A DNA stretch of 64,000 bases, taken from assembly GCF_001305965.1 (NCBI RefSeq), contig NZ_JXQC01000003.1, positions 3,248,861 through 3,312,860 of the forward strand. The letters are read 5' to 3'. Below the pieces are notes generated by a model. That model was not told the DNA's origin and made no database searches. It was given only the letters and a program-made list of their open reading frames with translations. Below, one piece after another: positions 15,435 to 22,389 of this stretch (position 1 is the first letter of the stretch; each line of letters begins with the position of its first letter). The DNA comes from Erythrobacter sp. SG61-1L. Its GTDB lineage: Bacteria; Pseudomonadota; Alphaproteobacteria; Sphingomonadales; Sphingomonadaceae. The translations under genes and the position numbers were made by a program.

Positions 15435-16997
15435 ATGGCAGACACGCCCCTTCCTCCCGGTTTTACGGCCCAGAAGCTCGATCAGGCGCGCCGCGCCTTT
15501 GAAAGCGTGCTGGGCGCATCGAAAGTCTTCTTCGAAGATCTCGACCGGACGAGCTATCTCGACAAATTCGCCGTCAATGACGACGCCCACCATCCGGCGG
15601 GCGCCGTGGCACCCACTACGGTGGAAGAAGTGCAGGCGGTGGTGAAGATCGCCAATCAGTACCTGCTCCCTCTCTGGCCGATCAGCCGGGGCAAGAATCT
15701 CGGCTATGGCGGCACTGCGCCGCTGCTGGCGGGCAGCGTGGTGCTGGACCTTTCCGGCATGAAGAAGATCGAGTTCGACGAACAGTTCGGCACCGTGGTG
15801 GTCGAGCCGGGCGTCGGCTTCTACGACCTCTACGATTACATCAAGGAGCACAATCTGCCCTTCTGGCTCTCCACGCCGGGGAACAGCTGGGGCTCCGTCA
15901 TGGGCAATGCGCTGGACCGGGGCGTGGGCTACACCCCCTATGGCGAGAACACCAAGAGCATCTGCGGGCTGGAAGTGGTGCTGCCCAATGGCGAACTGGT
16001 GCGCACCGGCATGGGCGCTTTTGACGGCGCCAATACCTGGCAGGCCTATCCCTTCGGCTTCGGCCCGGGGTGGGACCAGATGTTCGTCCAGTCCAATTTC
16101 GGCATCGTGACCAAGATGGGCATGTGGCTGATGCCCGAGCCGGAAAGCCTGATGGGCATGGATGTGGAATTCGACCGGCCGGAAGACCTCAAGGCCATGG
16201 TCGATGCGATTGGCCCGCTGCGGCGCGAACGCGTGCTGACGCAAAGCCCCTCCATCGGCAACTGGCTGCGCGCCGCCGCCGTGGTCACCCGGCGCGATGA
16301 ATGGACAGACAAGCCCGGCGCCCTGTCCGACGATGTGATCACTGCCATCCGCAAGAAGTTCAACATCGGCTGGTGGGGCGTATCCCTGCGCCTCTATGGG
16401 CGCGAGGAGGTCAACAAGGCGGCTTACAAGATCCTCGAAAAGGCGATGAGTGACATCAAGCCGATGCTGATCAAGCCGACTGCATGGGTAAAGGGCCAGC
16501 CCAAGGAATATTCCGGCTGGACCGGCACGCCGATGACTTTCCCGATGCAGAATGTGAACTGGTACGGCGGGCGCGGCGGGCATATCGGCTTTTCGCCCAT
16601 CCTGCCGCAGGATGGCACCAAGGCGCTGGAACAGTTCAACCGCACCTATGCCCGCTACAAGGAATGGGGGATGGATTATCAGGGCAGCTTCGCCTTTGGC
16701 GAACGGCACCTGATCAACGTCAACGCCATGATCTTCGACAAGGATAATCCGGAGATGATGTCGAAGATCGATCCCTTCTTCCGCACGCTGGTGAAGGATG
16801 CGGAAGCGCAGGGCTATGGCGAATACCGCACCCATCTCGATTACATGGATCTGGTGGCCAAGACCTACAGCTGGAACAATGGCGCGCTGAACCGCCTGAA
16901 CGAGACCGTGAAGGATGCGCTCGATCCCAATGGCATCCTTGCTCCGGGCAAGAGCGGCATCTGGCCCAAGCGCCTGAAGGGGGAGCGTGGACAATGA
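15435..16997 (+). CDS. VAO/4-cresol-dehydrogenase-type FAD oxidoreductase
   Basis: This 520-residue flavoprotein has an FAD_binding_4 domain (VAPTTVEEVQAVV, PISRGKNLGYGG, TPGNSWGSVMGNALDRGVGYTPYG) and a C-terminal cap with GYGEYRTHLDYMDLV and DPNGILAPGKSGIWP. That tail closely resembles vanillyl-alcohol oxidase. His383 (GGHIGFSPI) aligns with the VAO covalent-FAD histidine, and Tyr415 (GMDYQGSF) with the covalent tyrosine of p-cresol methylhydroxylase. Tyr464-Arg465 match the phenol-binding pair. It should oxidise a para-alkylphenol at the benzylic carbon, passing electrons to the cytochrome encoded next (ATGA overlap). Eugenol or pinoresinol hydroxylases are plausible models. Confidence 0.9.
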   Translation: MADTPLPPGFTAQKLDQARRAFESVLGASKVFFEDLDRTSYLDKFAVNDDAHHPAGAVAPTTVEEVQAVVKIANQYLLPLWPISRGKNLGYGGTAPLLAGSVVLDLSGMKKIEFDEQFGTVVVEPGVGFYDLYDYIKEHNLPFWLSTPGNSWGSVMGNALDRGVGYTPYGENTKSICGLEVVLPNGELVRTGMGAFDGANTWQAYPFGFGPGWDQMFVQSNFGIVTKMGMWLMPEPESLMGMDVEFDRPEDLKAMVDAIGPLRRERVLTQSPSIGNWLRAAAVVTRRDEWTDKPGALSDDVITAIRKKFNIGWWGVSLRLYGREEVNKAAYKILEKAMSDIKPMLIKPTAWVKGQPKEYSGWTGTPMTFPMQNVNWYGGRGGHIGFSPILPQDGTKALEQFNRTYARYKEWGMDYQGSFAFGERHLINVNAMIFDKDNPEMMSKIDPFFRTLVKDAEAQGYGEYRTHLDYMDLVAKTYSWNNGALNRLNETVKDALDPNGILAPGKSGIWPKRLKGERGQ

Positions 16998-17422
16998 GAA
17001 CCGGCATGACCAAACCGCTCGCATTCGCGGTCGCAGCCCTGATGCTTGGCACTTTTGCGGCCTGTTCCAGTGGGGCGGAAGAGGCTGCTCCGCCACCTCC
17101 GCGCGGCGGGCCGGCCCCGGCGCCCGATCCGGTCACACTCGCCATGCGCCCCGCCGCGCAGGGCGGGGAGAAGGCCTATGTCGAAAAATGCATCATGTGC
17201 CACGGGGCCAACGGCATGGGTTCCGGCCTGCTGGCCCGCCGGATCGATGTGCCCGATCTGGAAAAGCGCACCGATCTCGACAGGAATTATGTGATCTTGG
17301 CCGCCCGCCACGGCATCGGGAACATGCCCGCCATTCCGCGCGGCGAAGTCAGCGATGCGCAGCTTGAACAGATCGCGGATTATCTCGCCAGCGGCAAAGG
17401 CCCGGCAGGGGGCGGTCAGTGA
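16994..17422 (+). CDS. Class I cytochrome c lipoprotein, partner of the flavoprotein
   Basis: The protein has 142 residues: a signal with lipobox TFAAC (Cys24), a Pro-rich linker, and one haem domain with CIMCH (Cys66, Cys69, His70) and axial Met111 (GIGNMPAIP). It is coupled to the flavoprotein by ATGA. In 4-cresol dehydrogenase-type enzymes the flavoprotein binds such a cytochrome as its electron acceptor, so it most likely accepts electrons here, anchored in the periplasm. The flavoprotein itself shows no signal peptide, so how the pair meets is open. Confidence 0.88.
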   Translation: MRTGMTKPLAFAVAALMLGTFAACSSGAEEAAPPPPRGGPAPAPDPVTLAMRPAAQGGEKAYVEKCIMCHGANGMGSGLLARRIDVPDLEKRTDLDRNYVILAARHGIGNMPAIPRGEVSDAQLEQIADYLASGKGPAGGGQ

Positions 17423-18006
17423 TCCCCCGCTCGCTGAAAGCCAGCAGGCGGGCCGTGCTGGGCGCCGGGGCATTCGGCGCGCTGGCCGTGCCGACCGTCT
17501 CTGGCCTTGCCGCATGGCGCTGGCGCCATGGCGAGGCGCGGGTTCTGTTGCACGATCCCGCGCTGGAAGCCGGGCGCCGCTTTGCCGATGCGGGCAAGGC
17601 GCAGGGCCTCGCTCCGCGCGCGATCGAGGGGGACCGGGTGCGCCTGACGCGCGATGTGCTGGCTGCAAGGCCCGCTCTGGTCGCAGGCGTCAGCCGTCAT
17701 GCCGATCTGCTGCTGATCGCCGATGTCGCGGCAGAGGCGGGCTATGTCCTGGCCGCCCGTCTGGATGGCCGTGGGCGCCAATGTTCTGGTGGCGAATGCC
17801 GTCCGGGCTGGAACGCGCTGGGCCGCGTGGCGAAAGCCGCCGGGCATGGCTGGACCGAAGCGCTGGCCGCCTATGCCGCCGATCCGCGCGGGGCGATGCC
17901 CGCGATGGCGAGTGCGGCAACCGCACGGCCGGATGCGGGGCTGGTGTTTGGCTGGGTGTTGGTACCGAAGGGATGGGGTAGGCAGTCCTCATCCAGTCTG
18001 CGCTAG
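17419..18006 (+). CDS. Unknown protein with Tat-like leader, flavocytochrome operon
   Basis: This 195-residue protein starts at GTG, overlapping the cytochrome stop (GTGA). Its leader has SRRAVLGAGAFGALAV, a twin-arginine-like motif with a hydrophobic stretch, so export to the periplasm is likely. The body is Ala/Arg-rich (LLHDPALEAGRRFADAGKAQG; LLIADVAAEAGYVLAARLDG) with two Cys at CSGGEC. I do not recognise a family. Its last residues (SSSSLR) are read from a palindromic repeat, suggesting the 3' end was altered by repeat insertion. It may help assemble or export the flavocytochrome. Confidence 0.7.
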   Translation: MIPRSLKASRRAVLGAGAFGALAVPTVSGLAAWRWRHGEARVLLHDPALEAGRRFADAGKAQGLAPRAIEGDRVRLTRDVLAARPALVAGVSRHADLLLIADVAAEAGYVLAARLDGRGRQCSGGECRPGWNALGRVAKAAGHGWTEALAAYAADPRGAMPAMASAATARPDAGLVFGWVLVPKGWGRQSSSSLR

Positions 18007-18099
18007 CCAGCGAGCTGGCAAGCTACGCCATCCTTCTCCCATTGATGGGAGAAGGATACGCAGACTTGGCCTGAAGGGCCTAGTCGGAGTTGGATGAGG
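17987..18099. repeat. Palindromic repeat element, copy 1
   Basis: The outer arms are CCTCATCCA (17987-17995) and TGGATGAGG (18091-18099). The inner 13-bp stem, ATCCTTCTCCCAT (18030-18042) with its complement (18045-18057), has a 2-nt loop. It is followed by ACGCAGACTTGGC. It supplies the 3' codons of both flanking genes and matches copy 2 at 18482-18606. Confidence 0.8.
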
Positions 18100-18460
18100 G
18101 CTGACCTGCCCGGAACCGCGAAGGCAAAGCACTGGCCTCAGCCAATATGCGCTCCACCACCGCGTCCCTGTTCTCGGTCAATTCATTGTTCCAGAACCGG
18201 ATAACCCGGTAACCCAGCCGTTCCAGTTCGGCAGTTCGATGCGCGTCTGTTTCCGCACTATGCTGGCCGCCGTCCAGTTCCACGATCAGGCGTTTTTCCG
18301 CGCAGAGAAAATCAGCCACATAAGGCCCGACCGTGGCCTGTCGGCGGAACTTGAGGCCGCCGAGGCGACGGTCGCGCAGTTCCTGCCAGAGCAGGTTCTC
18401 AGTGTCCGTGGAATTGCGGCGCAATGCCTTGGCATGGGGGCTGATGGGGCGGACGGACAT
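18080..18460 (-). CDS. DUF559 endonuclease-like protein between two repeats
   Basis: This 126-residue protein belongs to the DUF559 group, related to very-short-patch-repair-type nucleases of the restriction-endonuclease fold. It has LRRNSTDTENLLWQELRDR, then GLKFRRQATVGPYVADFLC (the Asp-containing strand), LIVELDGGQH (a Glu/Asp-Gly-Gly-Gln motif) and YRVIRFWNNEL. The last codons (PSSNSD) come from repeat copy 1, and copy 2 begins 22 bp upstream of the ATG. The gene is therefore framed by two related palindromes, as if it moved with them or acts on them. The native activity is unproven. Confidence 0.85.
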   Translation of the reverse strand: MSVRPISPHAKALRRNSTDTENLLWQELRDRRLGGLKFRRQATVGPYVADFLCAEKRLIVELDGGQHSAETDAHRTAELERLGYRVIRFWNNELTENRDAVVERILAEASALPSRFRAGQPSSNSD

Positions 18461-18481
18461 CTGTTCGGATTAGCGTTGGAA

Positions 18482-18606
18482 CCACCCTCATCCTAGTTTC
18501 GCTAGCTCCGTTCCGGTGCAAGCTCCACTATCCTTCTCCCGCCAGCGGGAGAAGGATACGCAGGCTTGGCGGCTTGGCCGCCTCGCCGGAAGTTGGATGA
18601 GGGTGG
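18482..18606. repeat. Palindromic repeat element, copy 2
   Basis: Perfect 12-bp outer arms CCACCCTCATCC (18482-18493) and the complement (18595-18606) enclose an inner 14-bp stem TATCCTTCTCCCGC (18529-18542 with 18545-18558, loop CA). It shares the inner stem, the trailing ACGCAG-CTTGGC and the TTGGATGAGGG end with copy 1. It ends 13 bp from the stop of the next gene. Confidence 0.8.
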
Positions 18607-18619
18607 GAGCCGCAACCAC

Positions 18620-19114
18620 TTACTTCTTGATAATCAGCGAATCCGGGCGCTTGCGGGGTACCCACTGGCCCTTGCCGGGGAAGCGCTGCAGCACTTCGCC
18701 GTCCCACAGGCGCACGATGCGGCGCTGGAAGCGCCATTGGCCGTCGGCGCATTTCACGGCGTGATCGTCATACCAGCCGGTGAAGCGCAGCACCATCGGC
18801 GGCTCGCCCTCGCATTCGGTGACGAAGGCGAAGCTCTTGATCTTCACGCTGCCATCTTCCTGCGGGAAATATTTGATCTGGGTGACGTGATGCTGGCGGC
18901 CGGGGAAGCCGGGAGCATTGGCATAATGGCGCATCAGGCCGCGAATCCCGTCATGGCCGTTCCAGATATCCGGCTCGTCGAACACCTCCTCGCTCATCAG
19001 GCAGTCTTCGGTGAAGCAGGCGACAAGCCCGTCTTCATCGCCGGTGTCGAGCGCCCAGCTGTAATCCGCGATGAGGTCCATCAGCGCCAGGCGATCTTCG
19101 GTTGCGAGTTTCAT
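18620..19114 (-). CDS. SnoaL-like (NTF2-fold) protein
   Basis: The protein has 164 residues from the ATG at 19114 (GGGAGAAGG upstream). It has the SnoaL_4 pattern DRLALMDLIADYSWALDTGDEDGLVACFTEDCLM, then RQHHVTQIKYF and a final GQWRFQRRIVRLWDG. Length and layout resemble ring-hydroxylating dioxygenase beta-like proteins. It has no signal. It is divergent from the NmrA-like gene with motif copy 3 between them, so it should belong to the MarR-linked regulon. The reaction is unknown. Confidence 0.83.
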   Translation of the reverse strand: MKLATEDRLALMDLIADYSWALDTGDEDGLVACFTEDCLMSEEVFDEPDIWNGHDGIRGLMRHYANAPGFPGRQHHVTQIKYFPQEDGSVKIKSFAFVTECEGEPPMVLRFTGWYDDHAVKCADGQWRFQRRIVRLWDGEVLQRFPGKGQWVPRKRPDSLIIKK

Positions 19115-19147
19115 GTTCGGTCCTTCTCCCAAATGTTGCCTCAACCG

Positions 19148-19159
19148 TAACACTCGTTA
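19148..19159. promoter_or_regulatory. MarR-type operator motif, copy 3
   Basis: TAACACTCGTTA, read on the minus strand TAACGAGTGTTA, is identical to copy 1; the flanking CG is also shared. It lies 34 bp upstream of the SnoaL start and 67 bp upstream of the divergent NmrA-like start. Confidence 0.65.
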
Positions 19160-19225
19160 TTATTGCCTTCAAGCGGAGCGACGCCCACTGGCGTATGCGA
19201 ACATCCGGCAAGAGCGAGAGGATCC

Positions 19226-20140
19226 ATGGGCAAGATTATCGTAACCGGTGCATCCGGCCAGTTCGGCAATGCGGCAGCCAGGCAGTTGCTGGAAAAGGTC
19301 CCGGCGGAAGATTTGATTTTCCTTTCCCGCACCACGGACAAGCTGGCGGAATTTGCGGAACTGGGCGCGCATGTGCGCAGCGCGGATTTCGACGATCCGG
19401 CAACCTTGCGCGCGGCGATGCAGGGCGGCGAGCGGATGCTGCTGATCTCCACCACGCGGGTCGGCACTCGGGTGGAACAGCACACCAATGCAGTGGAAGC
19501 GGCGAAGGCTGAAGGGGTGAAGCACGTTGTCTACACCTCGATTCTCGGCTGCGGCCAGCCGGACAATCCCTCTGTGGAACAGTTCGACCATCTCGCGACC
19601 GAGCAGATGATCGAGAAATCGGGCCTTGCCTGGACGCATCTGCGTGACAGCCTCTATGCCGAAGCCGTTGCCACCGCGATGGCGATTCCCGCCCTGCAGG
19701 CTGGGCACAAGCCCGAGAATGCGGGCAACGGCCTTGTGCCCATCGTCAGCCGCGACGATTGCGTGGCGATCGCCGTGGGCGTGCTGACGCAGGAAGGCCA
19801 TGCCAACAAGGCCTATGATGTTACCGGGCCGGAACTGTGGACCCTTCCCGATGCAATGGCGCTCGTTTCGCAAATGGCGGGCAAGCCGATCGAGATCGAA
19901 GCGGTCGACGATGAGGGCATGTATCGGTATTTTGATTCGCTGGGTGTGTCGCGCAAGGCATCCGACGTCGTGCCTGACGGCCCGATTCCATGGGCCAGCG
20001 AAGGCATGGTCACATTCGGCCAGTCTATACGGGAGGGCTTCATGAACGTCGTTTCGGATGACGTCGAACGCATCACCGGCCGCCCGCCGCGCACCCTGCG
20101 CTCCGTCCTTGAACAGTTCCAGCATTTGTGGCCCGCCTGA
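19226..20140 (+). CDS. NmrA-like NAD(P)-binding reductase
   Basis: The protein has 304 residues from the ATG at 19226. The N-terminal Rossmann motif MGKIIVTGASGQFG fits atypical SDRs of the NmrA/quinone-reductase (QOR2-like) group. It also has LLISTTRVGTRVEQHTNAVEAAKAEGVKHVVYTS and a C-terminal helical part ending in LRSVLEQFQHLWPA. Enzymes of this kind reduce quinones or related double bonds, or sense NAD(P). The stop is followed after one base by the PQQ dehydrogenase start, so they form an operon. It is probably controlled through motif copy 3. Confidence 0.85.
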   Translation: MGKIIVTGASGQFGNAAARQLLEKVPAEDLIFLSRTTDKLAEFAELGAHVRSADFDDPATLRAAMQGGERMLLISTTRVGTRVEQHTNAVEAAKAEGVKHVVYTSILGCGQPDNPSVEQFDHLATEQMIEKSGLAWTHLRDSLYAEAVATAMAIPALQAGHKPENAGNGLVPIVSRDDCVAIAVGVLTQEGHANKAYDVTGPELWTLPDAMALVSQMAGKPIEIEAVDDEGMYRYFDSLGVSRKASDVVPDGPIPWASEGMVTFGQSIREGFMNVVSDDVERITGRPPRTLRSVLEQFQHLWPA

Positions 20141-20141
20141 C

Positions 20142-22349
20142 ATGAACCTCCGTACCCTTCTCGCCGCCGGCGCCTTTGCGCTTCTCGCCGCCTGTTCGGG
20201 CGGCTTCGATCCGTCCGACATCGATACCTCCGTCTATGGCGCGGGCGACGATTGGGACAATCCGGGCGGCGACTGGGCGGAAAGCCACTTCTCGCGCCTG
20301 GGTGACATCACCAAGGAAAACGCCGGTCAGCTCGGCCTGGCCTGGGAATATGATCTGGGCACGGCGCGAGTGCAGGAAGCGACGCCCGTGGTGATTGACG
20401 GGGTGATGTACACTTCCGGCAATCTCGGCCGGGTCTATGCGCTCAATGCCGCGACCGGCGAGGAACTGTGGACCTTCGATCCGGGCGCGGACATGCAGGC
20501 CAACCGCTATGCCTGCTGCGATCAGGCCAATCGCGGCGTGGCCGTGGCCGATGGCAAGGTGTTCGTCGGCTCGCTCGACGGGCATCTCTTCGCGCTGGAT
20601 GCCAAGACCGGCAAGGTCGCCTGGCGCAAGGATACGATTGCCGACCGTTCGCGCGGCTATACCATCACCGGCGCACCCGAAGTGGCGGGCGACATCGTGG
20701 TGATCGGCAATGCCGGCGCGGAATACGATACGCGCGGCTATGTCACTGCCTATGATGTGAAGACCGGCAAGGAAGCCTGGCGCTTCTACACCATTCCGCA
20801 CGATCCGGCCGACGGCCCGCAGGAAAGCAAGGCGCTGGACGCCGCGCTGAAGACCTGGGACGCCAAGAGCCGTTGGGACATCGGCGGCGGCGGCACGGTG
20901 TGGGATGCCATCACCTATGACCCGGCCTATGATCAGGTAATCATCGGCGTGGGCAATGGCGGGCCCTATCCGCTCAAGACCCGGTCGCCCAGCGGCGGGG
21001 ACAATCTCTATCTCGATTCGCTCGTCGCGCTGGATCGCAAGACCGGCGAGATGAAGTGGCATTATCAGGAAACCCCGCAGGACAGCTGGGATCTGACCGC
21101 CACGCAGCCGATGATGCTGGCCGAAATGGAAGTGGGCGGGGCAAAGCGCCCGGTGGTGCTGCATACGCCCAAGAACGGCTTTTTCTATGTGATCGACCGC
21201 GAGACGGGTAAGGCGCTGGCCGCCAATGCCCTCGTGCGGACCAGCTGGGCCGACAAGGTCGATCTGAAGACGGGCAAGGCCCATCTGACGCCTGAATTCA
21301 GCGATTACAGCACCGGGCCGAAGATCGTGTTCCCGGCCTCCACCGGTGCGCGCAACTGGCACCCGGCGGCTTTCGATCCCACGCGTAACCTCTATTTCGC
21401 CTCGGTGGTGGATATGGGGAATTTGATGTTCATTCCGCCGGGCCAGGAAAACCCGGTGCGCAAGAAGCAGAACCTCAATGCCTCCGCCGCGCTGATCTTC
21501 ACCCCCGATCTACAGGCCGCGCTGCCCACTCTGCCGCCGCCGATCCGGCAGGCAGTGGAGAAGCTGCCGCAATGGCAATGGGTGAAGGACAAGCCCTATT
21601 CGTCCGAAATCCGCGCCATCGATCCGCTGACCGGCAAGACCAAGTGGAAGGCTGACCGTGAAGGCTGGCAGGACCGTTCGGGCGTGCTCGCCACGCAATC
21701 CGGCCTCGTGGTCTACGGCACGCTGTCGGGCAAGCTGGTGGTGCGCGATGCCGATAATGGCAAGCTGCTCGCATCTGTCGAAACGGGCAGCTCGATCCTT
21801 GCCGCGCCGATGACCTACCGGGTGGACGGCGTGCAATATATCGCGGTGCAGACCGGCTGGGGCGGCGGTGGCTGGGGCTTCGTGCCCGGCTATTCGGCGG
21901 CCTATACCAAGGGCAATGCCAACCGCCTGCTGGTGTTCAGGCTGGGCGGGGCCAAGGTGCCTATCCCGGCCGACCTGCCGCCGCTGGAACCGGCGGTGGC
22001 CCCGCCCGCGCAATTGCCCGGCGTGACGCCGGAAATGATCGCGCTGGGTTCGGCCCTGTTCACCGAAAACTGCTCGATCTGCCACTCGAACCAGCCGCGC
22101 GCGCCGCTGCCGGACCTGCGCCGGATGGCGCCGGGCACGCATGACGTGTTCGAGGACATCGTGCTCAAGGGCCTGTTGCAGCCCAATGGCATGCCGCGCT
22201 GGGACGATGTCCTTTCGGCCGATCAGGCCCGCGCGATCCATGCCTTCCTGATCGATGAACAGGGCAAGCTGCGGGATCGCGAGTTGAAGCTGCAGGCAGC
22301 GGGCAAGCCGCTGGATTCCCGCAGCCTCACGATCCTGTCCAATTTCTAG
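20142..22349 (+). CDS. PQQ-dependent quinohaemoprotein alcohol dehydrogenase
   Basis: The protein has 735 residues starting at MNLRTLLAAGAF, with lipobox LLAAC (Cys18). Periplasmic eight-bladed propeller repeats are seen as YALNAATGEELWTF, FALDAKTGKVAWR and VALDRKTGEMKWHY. Vicinal cysteines (YACCDQ) match the PQQ-capping disulphide, and GGDNLYLDSLVALD holds the likely catalytic Asp. A C-terminal cytochrome c domain has CSICH. It oxidises alcohols to aldehydes, feeding electrons into the respiratory chain. The aldehyde dehydrogenase 40 bp downstream is the natural next step. No PQQ synthesis genes lie in this window. Confidence 0.92.
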   Translation: MNLRTLLAAGAFALLAACSGGFDPSDIDTSVYGAGDDWDNPGGDWAESHFSRLGDITKENAGQLGLAWEYDLGTARVQEATPVVIDGVMYTSGNLGRVYALNAATGEELWTFDPGADMQANRYACCDQANRGVAVADGKVFVGSLDGHLFALDAKTGKVAWRKDTIADRSRGYTITGAPEVAGDIVVIGNAGAEYDTRGYVTAYDVKTGKEAWRFYTIPHDPADGPQESKALDAALKTWDAKSRWDIGGGGTVWDAITYDPAYDQVIIGVGNGGPYPLKTRSPSGGDNLYLDSLVALDRKTGEMKWHYQETPQDSWDLTATQPMMLAEMEVGGAKRPVVLHTPKNGFFYVIDRETGKALAANALVRTSWADKVDLKTGKAHLTPEFSDYSTGPKIVFPASTGARNWHPAAFDPTRNLYFASVVDMGNLMFIPPGQENPVRKKQNLNASAALIFTPDLQAALPTLPPPIRQAVEKLPQWQWVKDKPYSSEIRAIDPLTGKTKWKADREGWQDRSGVLATQSGLVVYGTLSGKLVVRDADNGKLLASVETGSSILAAPMTYRVDGVQYIAVQTGWGGGGWGFVPGYSAAYTKGNANRLLVFRLGGAKVPIPADLPPLEPAVAPPAQLPGVTPEMIALGSALFTENCSICHSNQPRAPLPDLRRMAPGTHDVFEDIVLKGLLQPNGMPRWDDVLSADQARAIHAFLIDEQGKLRDRELKLQAAGKPLDSRSLTILSNF

Positions 22350-22389
22350 TATTATCCGTTTCAACGAATACCGTGACTGGAGAGAACCA

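Noticed and set aside
15084-17096. Long minus-strand open frame of 670 codons opposite the flavoprotein gene
   Set aside because: It is the antisense of a clear VAO-family gene, gives His/Arg/Gly-rich low-complexity protein, and has no ribosome site or known domain. High GC makes such frames common.
22350-22389. CGTTTCAACG near the ALDH start as another MarR-type site
   Set aside because: The half-sites are in the opposite order (CGTT then AACG) to TAACR-NN-YGTTA, and the gap lies within one operon.
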